A DNA stretch of 8,264 nt from Alphaproteobacteria bacterium (GCA_022599995.1 JAHZLG010000212.1:1-8264); one strand, 5' to 3'; shown: positions 1 through 6,428, counted from the stretch's first letter. The notes: generated by a model from the letters alone, not told the origin. Numbers and translations are program-made.

Positions 1-531
1 CCCGACGCGTCCCTCGGCGGTAAATGCGGCGACATCGAGTATGTTGAGGCCGTCGATAATCCATTGCTCCATGGCGCGAATGTACCGCCGCACATCATTG
101 GCATAGCGGTCAAGCGAAAGCATGCAGTAAACGACCAGCTGTCCCGGGCCATGATAGGTATGCTTGCCCCCGCGGCGGGTTTCGATCACCGGAATTTGCG
201 TCTCGAGCACGTCGCTCGGGCGTGCCGAGATACCTGCGGTATAGACTGCAGGGTGCTCCAAGCCCCACAGCCAGCCGGTAGCGTGCTGATCATCGCCCAG
301 GAAGGCATCGAAGGGCGGCGGCGGGGGTGGAAAAGACAGGGACTCAGTGGCCGCCGATCCGGTTGATGACAACATCGCCGAGGCGGGGGCTTGAGCCGTC
401 CTCTTTTGTACTATCCAATCGACGAACGATTCTTGAACAGCAATAGCATCATTGTAATCGACTGTCTGGATGGCACGCGTAAAGGTGACTCCATCGAGCA
501 GGTCGGATGCGCGAATGAGTGTTGCTTTCAT
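1..531 (-). CDS. lipB: LipB octanoyl-[acyl-carrier-protein]:protein N-octanoyltransferase, partial (C-terminus beyond left edge)
   Basis: The minus-strand frame is open from an ATG at 531 to the window edge (177 residues). LipB moves octanoyl from acyl carrier protein onto the lipoyl lysine of proteins such as GcvH; lipoyl synthase then adds sulfur. Seen: a start-proximal VDYNDAIAVQE segment (about residues 24-34), LEHPAVYTAG (91-100) and the diagnostic RGGKHTYHGPGQ (120-131). The catalytic Lys and Cys of the family would lie beyond the edge, so activity cannot be judged. Between VQE and WLWGLEHP there is an unusually long insert (about residues 40-85), low in complexity, with six consecutive prolines at 68-73. 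No Shine-Dalgarno precedes the ATG. A minus-strand frame translating the upstream repeats ends in TGA overlapping this start (ATGA, 528-531). The style is alphaproteobacterial. It is divergent from the gcv operon, which fits a lipoylation role for GcvH. Confidence 0.93.
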   Translation of the reverse strand, partial: MKATLIRASDLLDGVTFTRAIQTVDYNDAIAVQESFVDWIVQKRTAQAPASAMLSSTGSAATESLSFPPPPPPFDAFLGDDQHATGWLWGLEHPAVYTAGISARPSDVLETQIPVIETRRGGKHTYHGPGQLVVYCMLSLDRYANDVRRYIRAMEQWIIDGLNILDVAAFTAEGRVG

Positions 532-560
532 CGTTGGGTTGGCGTCTTCATTGGTTGGTT

Positions 561-666
561 GCGCACTGGTTGCGCACTGATTGCGCACTGGTTGTTGGTT
601 GCGCACTGACTGCGCACTGGTTGTTGGTTGCGCACTGACTGCGCACTGATTGTTGGTCGCGTACTG
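561..666. repeat. Minisatellite built on GCGCACTG, 11-bp and 18-bp spacing
   Basis: The octamer GCGCACTG begins at 561, 572, 583, 601, 612, 630 and 641, and a one-base variant (GCGTACTG) begins at 659. Spacings are 11, 11, 18, 11, 18, 11 and 18, so most of the array is a 29-bp composite (an 11-bp unit plus an 18-bp unit containing an extra GTTGGTT) repeated about three times. It lies 30 bp upstream of the lipB start. The 29-bp period is not a multiple of three, so it does not look selected as coding. Replication slippage is the simplest origin; a regulatory role is conceivable but unproven. Confidence 0.9.
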
Positions 667-783
667 AGGGGCACGAGGTGCCGGCAGGAAGTCTCGGATA
701 AGACTGGCATCATGACACAGCACAGTGGCACAGCATAAGAGCAACGACAGCAGGGTAAGTTGCTATCTCAGGCATCATTGCGC

Positions 784-855
784 GCATAGTAGGGCGCATA
801 GCTGGGTGCATCGTCGTGTGCATAGTAGGGCGCATTGTCGGGTGCATAGCGGGGC
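784..855. repeat. 12-bp tandem repeat, six units
   Basis: Six exactly phased 12-bp units start at 784, 796, 808, 820, 832 and 844, each beginning GCAT, with consensus GCATAGTAGGGC. Units 1 and 4 are identical and the others differ by a few bases. On the minus strand the period equals four codons and one frame reads as PTMR/PAMH-like repeats, but no gene is recognisable there. It is unrelated in sequence to the neighbouring GCGCACTG array. Confidence 0.9.
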
Positions 856-887
856 ACCGCTGGAAGCAGGCGATTGTCCTAGGCAGC

Positions 888-917
888 ATCATAACGCCGC
901 AGGACGAACAAGGGCAA
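888..917 (-). promoter_or_regulatory. Possible promoter reading toward lipB
   Basis: Read on the minus strand, TTGCCC (917-912) and TATGAT (893-888) are separated by 18 bp, close to sigma70-type -35 and -10 boxes. If used, the transcript would start near 880 and cross both minisatellites before lipB, giving a leader of about 350 nt. This is pattern matching only; a closer promoter may exist. Confidence 0.3.
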
Positions 918-966
918 CACTAACGAGACAGAAACGCCCCTCCTTAGCGTCTCAACGACCAAGCAG

Positions 967-995
967 TTGACTCACGGCTCGGGGCGTTGTACTAG
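967..995 (+). promoter_or_regulatory. Candidate promoter of the gcv operon
   Basis: TTGACT (967-972) is one mismatch from the -35 consensus and is followed after exactly 17 bp by TACTAG (990-995), a weak -10. Transcription would begin near 1002, about 16 nt before the conserved GGAGAG that opens the glycine riboswitch at 1018. This position supports the call more than the -10 match does. Confidence 0.45.
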
Positions 996-1017
996 ATAGC
1001 CATCAACAAAGCACACG

Positions 1018-1336
1018 GGAGAGCGGATAAACGCAAGCACCCAATGACACGATTTGTGCCATCGAATGACACGACTCGTGCAATCGATTGGCAGTGTTCT
1101 GCGAATGTATCCCGCCGAAGGTGAAAACCCTCCACAATCTCTCAGGCAAAAAGACCGTGAGCTTTGCAACTCTGGAAAGCAGTCCGTCTTTCTGTTGGTG
1201 ACTTATCCGAGCACAGGTTGTGCGACAGTCAGCAAACGAAAGACCGATTCACCGAAGGAACCAACATGGGCGTCGGCGTGAATATGAATTCGCCGCGTGC
1301 ATGGAATACTCTCAGGTAACAAGACAGAGGAGGACT
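1018..1336 (+). ncRNA. Tandem glycine riboswitch (two aptamers)
   Basis: Aptamer I: GGAGAG (1018-1023) whose AGAG pairs with CTCT (1170-1173), then GCCGAAGG (1114-1121), ATCTCTCAGGCAAAAAGAC (1137-1155) and AACTCTGG (1168-1175). Aptamer II: AGTCC (1181-1185) pairs with GGACT (1332-1336) as P1; CACCGAAGG (1250-1258), a long P3 stem (about 1265-1303), ACTCTCAGG (1308-1316) and GACAGAGG (1323-1330) form the core. These are the conserved elements of glycine riboswitches, which in other bacteria commonly activate gcv genes when glycine is abundant. Both peripheral P2 arms are large. Arm I (1025-1112) pairs GGATA/TATCC, CGCA/TGCG, GCAC/GTGT and CCAAT/ATTGG. Arm II (1186-1244) pairs GTCTTTC/GAAAGAC, TGACT/AGTCA and GCAC/GTGC. 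The target is the gcvT start, 70 nt downstream. Confidence 0.93.
1043..1086 (+). repeat. 22-bp tandem duplication inside riboswitch arm P2 of aptamer I
   Basis: Units 1043-1064 and 1065-1086 match at 19 of 22 positions (AATGACACGA, 3 variable bases, GTGC, one variable base, ATCG). Each can fold a small hairpin: CAC-GATTT-GTG (1048-1058) and CACG-ACT-CGTG (1070-1080). The pair sits at the tip of the long aptamer I arm and would give it a forked end. Confidence 0.85.
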
Positions 1337-1393
1337 ATGCCCTCGCCCCCCTACGTCGGGGATGTGCGGAGAAACATAGTTTCCTCTTGTCTT
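1321..1393 (+). promoter_or_regulatory. Riboswitch expression platform: antagonist stem before gcvT
   Basis: Positions 1321-1339 (AAGACAGAGGAGGACTATG) can pair with 1375-1393 (CATAGTTTCCTCTTGTCTT), giving about 18 pairs with two single-base bulges. This stem consumes the 3' core and P1 strand (1332-1336) of aptamer II, so it and the glycine-bound fold exclude each other. With the stem open, GAAAC (1371-1375) can instead pair with GTTTC (1379-1383). The stem ends 13 nt before the gcvT ATG and has no U-run after it, so control of ribosome access is likelier than transcription termination. Inferred sense: ON with glycine. Confidence 0.6.
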
Positions 1394-1406
1394 ATGAGCC
1401 TGACCA

Positions 1407-2678
1407 ATGACGCATCCCAACACACCGTTTCGCACGCCACTCTATGCGTGGCACGCCGCGCAGGGCGCAAAGCTTGTCGATTTTGCCGGTTGGGACATGC
1501 CGATTAGCTACCCTCACGGCTCGGTGGCCGAGCACATGGCATGCCACGAGGGGTGTGCTGTTTTTGATGTTAGCCATATGCTGTTGCAGCGGTTTTCGGG
1601 GGCAGACGCCGAAAAATTGCTAGCCATGGCCAGCACCGTTGAACCGGTGTCTTTGGCGGCAGGGCGTGCCAAATATGGACTGTTGCTTTCCGAGCAGGGA
1701 GCCGTCATCGACGACGCCATCATCACTCGTGACCCACAGGGCGGGTTGAAGATGGTTTCCAATGCGTCGCGTGCATCCCAGGTCAGTGCGTTGCTGGCAG
1801 AAACGATAAGCCGGCATGGCTATGCCGTTCAACTAACGGCACTGGGAGGTGTTCCCTCTGCCACGACCGCGATGATTGCGGTGCAAGGAAAAAACGCTCG
1901 ATCCATCGTGGCGAATTTGATGGACGACTCAGCGTTGCGCGCCGTGATTCACGCCCTCACCTTCACGCGTGTTGCCAGTGTAGAAGCATCGCTTGGTGAC
2001 AAAGAAAGCAACAACAGTCAAGCAAGCAAGCAAGTACCGCTGGAGGTATCTTGCCTTGGTTATACGGGGTGCGATGGATTCGAAATCGAATGCCCCGCGG
2101 AGTCGGCTCCAATCCTGATGGATGCGCTATGCAAAGCAGGGGCAATACCCGCCGGGTTGGCTGCCCGTAACACATTGCGGCTCGAGGCAGGGTTACCCCT
2201 GTACGGACACGAGCTGACCGAGGACATTGCCGTGTCGACGGCAGGGCTCGGCTGGACAATTGGTCGCGCTCGACGCTCCAACCAAGACTTCAACGGCGCC
2301 GATACCATTGTGCCTCAGCTTGATGCGCCGAGTCGGTTGTTTGGCGTTCGCGCCCAAGGACGTGCCCCGCTGCGCGATGATGACGAATTGGTTTTCGTGG
2401 TCGAAACGCCCTCCGAGTCGGTCGTCGTCCCGATTGGTCACCTGACTTCCGGGGGATTTAGCCCGCTGCTCGATGGCGGCATCGGCATTGGCATCGCCCA
2501 CACCGAGCCCGCCCTTGCCCAGGACAGCCTGCCCACAACCCCCGCAATCCCCGAGTGGCTTCGTAACAACGCAGTCCCTCCCCTTGGCACGCAACTGACC
2601 ATGCGACGAGGGAAAAGGACGCTGCCAGTTATGGTTGTCGGCTTGCCATTTGTGCCCCCGTCGCAGTTTCGCGGCTAG
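1407..2678 (+). CDS. gcvT: Glycine cleavage system T protein (aminomethyltransferase)
   Basis: GcvT transfers the aminomethyl carbon from lipoyl-GcvH to tetrahydrofolate, giving 5,10-methylene-THF and ammonia. Family landmarks: TPLYAWHAAQGAKLVDFAGW (10-29), VFDVSHM (52-58), AVIDDAIITRD (99-109, containing the Asp that corresponds to the catalytic Asp101 of E. coli GcvT), LGYTGCDGFEIECP (217-230), LAARNTLRLEAGLPLYGHEL (251-270), HLTSGGFSP (345-353) and the C-terminal LPFVPPSQFRG. The usual ARD in the RLEAG motif reads ARN (Asn255). At 423 residues it is longer than the roughly 365 of E. coli; extra residues lie near 191-211, encoded partly by a (CAAG)4 run at 2019-2034, and near 369-391. An in-frame TGA at 1401 rules out any earlier start. 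No Shine-Dalgarno is visible near the ATG, which follows the riboswitch. First gene of gcvTHP. Confidence 0.96.
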   Translation: MTHPNTPFRTPLYAWHAAQGAKLVDFAGWDMPISYPHGSVAEHMACHEGCAVFDVSHMLLQRFSGADAEKLLAMASTVEPVSLAAGRAKYGLLLSEQGAVIDDAIITRDPQGGLKMVSNASRASQVSALLAETISRHGYAVQLTALGGVPSATTAMIAVQGKNARSIVANLMDDSALRAVIHALTFTRVASVEASLGDKESNNSQASKQVPLEVSCLGYTGCDGFEIECPAESAPILMDALCKAGAIPAGLAARNTLRLEAGLPLYGHELTEDIAVSTAGLGWTIGRARRSNQDFNGADTIVPQLDAPSRLFGVRAQGRAPLRDDDELVFVVETPSESVVVPIGHLTSGGFSPLLDGGIGIGIAHTEPALAQDSLPTTPAIPEWLRNNAVPPLGTQLTMRRGKRTLPVMVVGLPFVPPSQFRG

Positions 2679-2689
2679 ACCAAATCCCC

Positions 2690-2729
2690 CACCGCTAACC
2701 CGTCACTGCCTCAAGGGGACAAGCGGGTG
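2690..2729 (+). other. Possible intercistronic hairpin, gcvT-gcvH
   Basis: CACCGCT (2690-2696) can pair with AGCGGGTG (2722-2729) with one bulged G, enclosing a 25-nt loop that contains a small CCT/AGG stem. No U-run follows, so it is not a standard terminator. It might protect or process the mRNA between gcvT and gcvH; it could also be chance. Confidence 0.25.
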
Positions 2730-2814
2730 ATGCCCTGTCTTCTCCCCTTCACCATTCAACCCCGCAACCCCGCAACCCAATCACCATGAATACCTCGAAC
2801 GAAGGAAACACCCG

Positions 2815-3192
2815 ATGAAACGCTATGCCGAAAGCCACGAATGGATTGAAATCACCTCTGCCACCACCGCGCGCATTGGGATCAGCGATTATGCCCAATC
2901 CGAGCTGGGCGACGTGGTGTTTGTTGACCTCCCCGAATTAGACACCCAATTCGACGCGGGCGACGAATTCGCCGCCGTGGAATCAGTGAAAGCAGCCAGT
3001 GAGATTTACTTGCCCATCGCGGGCACTGTGATTGCGGTCAATGAAGCACTGGAGGATGAACCTAACATGGTCAACACCAGTGCCGAAAAGGACGGCTGGT
3101 TGATCGAGATTAGTTTTGAAGGCGATGCCGAGCAGCTCGTCGAGGCATTGATGGACGAGACAGCCTACTCCGAGGCCAACCCTCAATCGTAG
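2815..3192 (+). CDS. gcvH: Glycine cleavage system H protein (lipoyl carrier)
   Basis: GcvH is the mobile carrier that shuttles the aminomethyl group and electrons between GcvP, GcvT and Lpd on a lipoyl-lysine arm. The 125-residue protein has the usual length. It starts KRYAESHEWIE, has DYAQSELGDVVFVDLPE (25-41) and the lipoylation motif ESVKAASEIYLP, placing the modified lysine at Lys59; EDEPNMVN and DGWLIEISF follow as in other H proteins. Start choice: GAAGGA (2801-2806) lies 8 nt before the ATG. A ten-codon open frame (2786-2818, MNTSNEGNTR) overlaps this start through ATGA, so weak translational coupling is possible, but it has no ribosome site of its own. The gene lies 136 bp after gcvT and 139 bp before gcvP, consistent with one transcript. 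LipB, encoded on the other side of the riboswitch, is a plausible source of the octanoyl precursor. Confidence 0.97.
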   Translation: MKRYAESHEWIEITSATTARIGISDYAQSELGDVVFVDLPELDTQFDAGDEFAAVESVKAASEIYLPIAGTVIAVNEALEDEPNMVNTSAEKDGWLIEISFEGDAEQLVEALMDETAYSEANPQS

Positions 3193-3331
3193 ATCAGGTG
3201 TCTTTGGCAGGAGCAACCCCTCCGTTCTTTGCCATATTTTCCGACTGTTTTCGCTGACCACGGTTCGAGTGGTTGGCCGCGCGCGCGATGCTTCTCCCAT
3301 GCATCCGCTTTCTGTATTTCAAGGTTCTCTT

Positions 3332-6300
3332 ATGACTTCTTCACACGACTCGTCGGCACCAAGCACTATGGCACCGGGGACACCAATGCCCGGGACACCC
3401 ACGCCCGCAAAATTCATGCTGTCCCCCTCGCCGGTTGTCGAACGTGGGGCGTGGCATTTGCCGCCTGCCTACCACACCCGGCACAATGCGGATATTCCTG
3501 CCGATGTCGTTGCGATGTTGGAGGTGCTAGGCAAAGACTCGATCGAGGAATTCATCGATGCCGTTGTTCCGCGTGCCATCAATCACCGAAGCGAACAACC
3601 CGACGATGGTGTCGATGAGGCCACCGTGCTTGCCGAGCTATCCGCGTGGGCTTCCCAGAACAAGCCGGGCAAGGCGATGATTGGGATGGGGTTCTACGGC
3701 ACGCATACGCCGATGGTGATCCTGCGCAACATTCTCCAGAACCCTGATTGGTACACGGCCTATACTCCTTATCAGCCGGAGATTTCGCAGGGGAGGCTCG
3801 AGATGCTGATCAATTTCCAAACCATGGTTGCCGAGCTAACCGGGTGCGAAATTGCCAACGCTTCCTTGTTAGACGAAGCATCGGCCGCCGCCGAGGCAGT
3901 TTCTTTCATGGCTCGGGTCTCGAAATCGAAGTCGTCGGTGTGCTGGATCGATCAGAGCGTTGCGCCGCACCTCGTCGATGTTGTCGCTGGGCGGTGTGAG
4001 AATCTGGACATTGAAATCCGTTTCTTCGATGCCCTCAACGACACCATCGACGAAGGATTTGGTGTCTTGCTCCAGTATCCTGGTCACGATGGTTCGGTGG
4101 ATTATCCCGCGCTGGCGTCGAAGCCGAAGGACACCTGTGTCGCGGTTGTCGCCGATTTGCTTTCGCTTTGCATCATGAAGCCTCCGGGAGCATCGTCGGA
4201 TGGGCTTGGGGCAGACGTGGTCGTGGGCACCGCCCAGCGATTTGGGATGCCGATGCTCGCTGGCGGCCCCCACGCCGGCTTCTTTGCGACACGGACAAAA
4301 TGGGCCCGCCAGATGCCGGGACGACTGATCGGCACCACGGTGGATGCCAATGGCAATCCGGGCTTTCGCATGGCATTGCAAACCCGTGAGCAGCATATTC
4401 GTCGTGAGAAGGCGACCTCTAACATTTGCACGGCCCAGTCGCTGCCTGCTATCGTTTCGGCTTTTTATGCGTGTTGGCATGGGCCTGATGGATTGCGTGC
4501 CATCGCAGAGCGTACCCACGCCATGACCGTGCTTTTGGCTCAGGCGGTGCAAAAGGGCGGGCTTAAACTTCTCAACGAAACCTATTTTGACCGCCTCACC
4601 ATCGGCTATGAGAGCCCCGAGCAGGCTAAGCAGGCGTGGGCACGTGCTGATGCCGCCGATTACTTGCTCCACTGGACGGGCGGCGCGGCGCTTGCCCTTT
4701 CCCTCGATGAAACGACTACGGCCAATGATCTGATCGCCCTTGCAGGGGTCTTGACCGACAACCACGCCGACGCGGTTGCGACGGTGCAGAACGGGTTGAC
4801 GGCTGCCCGCCCCCCACAGAGTTGTCTCTCCTCAGCATACCAACGAGAATCGGCCTATCTCCAACATTCTATTTTCTCGGCTAATCATACCGAGACGAAA
4901 ATGATGCGGTATATGTCGTTGCTAAGCTCGAAGGATTATGCCCTCACCGATGGGATGATTCCCTTGGGATCGTGCACGATGAAATTGAATGCAGCAGTAA
5001 CCATGGAATCGGTTACATGGCACAATTTCGCGCAGATACATCCTTTTTCCCCTCCCGAACGCATGCGGGGCACCCTAGGCTTGATTGCCGACTTGGAAAT
5101 GCGGCTTGCGCGGATCACCGGGTTTGACTGCGTTTCTCTGCAGCCCAATGCGGGATCGCAGGGCGAGCTTGCTGGGTTGATGGCGATCCGCCGGTATCAT
5201 GATGCCAATGGCAACGGCGAGCGGCGGGTTTGCTTGATCCCCACCTCGGCCCATGGCACCAATCCAGCAAGTGCCATCATGGCGGGCTTTACCATCATCC
5301 CCGTCGCTTGCGAAGAGGGCGGCGACATATCGATGGAAGACTTGAAAGCCAAGCTTGACGCCCATGCGGGCAAGGTTGGCGCGTTCATGGTCACCTACCC
5401 GTCGACGCATGGCATTTTCGAGGCTACAATTGTAGACATGTGCAACCTGATCCATGCGGCGGGGGGGCAGGTGTATATGGATGGGGCAAACCTTAATGCC
5501 CAGCTAGGGCTAACCGCCCCGGGGCTGATCGGTGCCGATGTTGCGCATTTGAATCTGCACAAGACGTTCTCGATCCCGCATGGGGGAGGTGGTCCGGGGG
5601 TTGGCCCTATTGGCGTTCGGGCGCATCTTGCATCCTATTTGCCGGGGCACACTGCTTATGGGTCGGCACCGTCCTCACGGTCGGCACCGTCCTCACGGTT
5701 GGCACCGTCATCACGGTCGGCACGGCCCACGCCGACTGCGGGTTTGACTAATTCGTTACCTGCAATGACCGCCGCCCCCTACGGCAGTGCAGGGATACTG
5801 CAGATCAGTTGGAGCTACATTCGCTATGCCGGTGCCCAAGGGCTTCAGCGCGGGGCAATGCTGGCCATACTCAACGCTAATTACCTTGCCAAGCGGCTTG
5901 AGACGCACTTCCCTATCCTGTTCCGGCCGAGCGATGGCTACGTTGCCCACGAGTGCATTCTCGATCTGCGCTCGGCAAAGCAGCACGGCATCGAGGCCGA
6001 GGACGTGGCCAAACGACTGATGGATTATGGTTTTCACGCCCCGACCATCTCATTTCCAGTTCCCGGCACTTTTCTTGTCGAGCCAACTGAGAGCGAATCA
6101 AAACAAGAGATTGATCGTTTTATTGCCGCCATGGTGGCCATTCACGGCGAAATCCAGGAGATCATCGACGGCAAGGTTGTTGCGGCGGACTCCCATCTGC
6201 GTCACGCCCCGCATGATTTGGCGTCATTGGATCGGGTGGTTGCGCGCGGTGGCTCGGTTTATGATGCGATTGTCGTTGACAACGGGCACAAGCATTGGCC

Positions 6301-6397
6301 TGCGACGGCGCGTATCGACAACGTTTTCGGTGATAGAAACCTATTTTGCTCGTGCCCACCGTGGCAAGAGGAAAAGACGTCCCACCATTCCAGCTAA
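3332..6397 (+). CDS. gcvP: Glycine dehydrogenase (decarboxylating), P protein, single-chain form
   Basis: GcvP is the PLP enzyme that decarboxylates glycine and transfers aminomethyl to lipoyl-GcvH. This is the fused form (1021 residues; E. coli 957) with both homologous halves. The N-terminal half shows GFYGTHTP, NPDWYTAYTPYQPEISQGRLE, NASLLDEA and LQTREQHIRREKATSNICTA. The C-terminal half shows MIPLGSCTMKLNA (from 542), LQPNAGSQGE, SAHGTNPAS, VTYPSTHG, YMDGANLNAQ and HLNLHKTFSIPHGGGGPG with the PLP lysine at Lys744; it ends with FHAPTISFPVPGT, VEPTESES and GDRNLFCSC. Start: ATG 3332 follows AAGG (3321-3324) by 7 nt; upstream GTG 3269 and ATG 3299 are possible but less likely. Oddities: a Pro/Thr/Ser-rich N-terminal extension of about 45 residues with a 15-bp repeat (3374-3403), RHNAD (50-54) in place of the usual RHIGP, and a repeat-derived insert near 778-810. 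No frameshift is seen. Confidence 0.96.
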   Translation: MTSSHDSSAPSTMAPGTPMPGTPTPAKFMLSPSPVVERGAWHLPPAYHTRHNADIPADVVAMLEVLGKDSIEEFIDAVVPRAINHRSEQPDDGVDEATVLAELSAWASQNKPGKAMIGMGFYGTHTPMVILRNILQNPDWYTAYTPYQPEISQGRLEMLINFQTMVAELTGCEIANASLLDEASAAAEAVSFMARVSKSKSSVCWIDQSVAPHLVDVVAGRCENLDIEIRFFDALNDTIDEGFGVLLQYPGHDGSVDYPALASKPKDTCVAVVADLLSLCIMKPPGASSDGLGADVVVGTAQRFGMPMLAGGPHAGFFATRTKWARQMPGRLIGTTVDANGNPGFRMALQTREQHIRREKATSNICTAQSLPAIVSAFYACWHGPDGLRAIAERTHAMTVLLAQAVQKGGLKLLNETYFDRLTIGYESPEQAKQAWARADAADYLLHWTGGAALALSLDETTTANDLIALAGVLTDNHADAVATVQNGLTAARPPQSCLSSAYQRESAYLQHSIFSANHTETKMMRYMSLLSSKDYALTDGMIPLGSCTMKLNAAVTMESVTWHNFAQIHPFSPPERMRGTLGLIADLEMRLARITGFDCVSLQPNAGSQGELAGLMAIRRYHDANGNGERRVCLIPTSAHGTNPASAIMAGFTIIPVACEEGGDISMEDLKAKLDAHAGKVGAFMVTYPSTHGIFEATIVDMCNLIHAAGGQVYMDGANLNAQLGLTAPGLIGADVAHLNLHKTFSIPHGGGGPGVGPIGVRAHLASYLPGHTAYGSAPSSRSAPSSRLAPSSRSARPTPTAGLTNSLPAMTAAPYGSAGILQISWSYIRYAGAQGLQRGAMLAILNANYLAKRLETHFPILFRPSDGYVAHECILDLRSAKQHGIEAEDVAKRLMDYGFHAPTISFPVPGTFLVEPTESESKQEIDRFIAAMVAIHGEIQEIIDGKVVAADSHLRHAPHDLASLDRVVARGGSVYDAIVVDNGHKHWPATARIDNVFGDRNLFCSCPPWQEEKTSHHSS
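5663..5726 (+). repeat. 18-bp in-frame tandem repeat inside gcvP
   Basis: Three full units (5663-5680, 5681-5698, 5699-5716) of TCGGCACCGTCCTCACGG, the third with two changes, plus a partial fourth to about 5726. They encode SAPSSR, SAPSSR, LAPSSR, then SAR at residues 778 onward. The repeat falls between the conserved LPGH and APYGSAGILQISW segments of the P protein's C-terminal half, where other GcvPs have a short variable loop. It keeps the frame and probably forms a flexible surface loop. Confidence 0.92.
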
Positions 6398-6428
6398 GTC
6401 TCGGCTTCCCAGGCAGGGATGGGTGTCG

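Larger units (their letters stand above)
532..1017. other. Non-coding divergent region between lipB and the riboswitch
   Basis: No convincing gene is seen. Short open frames here mostly translate tandem repeats or lack family resemblance. The stretch holds two unrelated minisatellites (561-666 and 784-855), a possible minus-strand promoter (888-917) and a possible plus-strand promoter (967-995) placed just before the riboswitch. The remaining sequence, roughly 667-783 and 856-966, shows nothing I can name. Confidence 0.6.

Noticed and set aside
561..666. Repeat array considered as a CRISPR array
   Set aside because: The repeated element is only 8 bp with 3- to 10-bp intervals that are themselves repeated; there are no unique spacers and no cas genes.
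710..892. Minus-strand frame coding PTMR/PAMH repeats
   Set aside because: The periodicity is that of the 12-bp minisatellite, there is no ribosome site, and nothing resembles a known protein.
1337..1507. Possible leader peptide starting after AGGAGG inside the riboswitch
   Set aside because: The purine-rich motif is a conserved part of the glycine aptamer, spacing to the ATG is only 3 nt, and the product overlaps gcvT by about 100 nt without recognisable features. Kept only as a remark in the expression-platform finding.
2193..2594. 133-codon minus-strand frame within gcvT
   Set aside because: Antisense shadow of conserved GcvT sequence with no ribosome site or recognisable domain.
3869..4765. 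298-codon open frame antisense to gcvP
   Set aside because: It lies wholly opposite well-conserved GcvP coding sequence, has no recognisable domain, and its openness is explained by codon bias of the sense gene.
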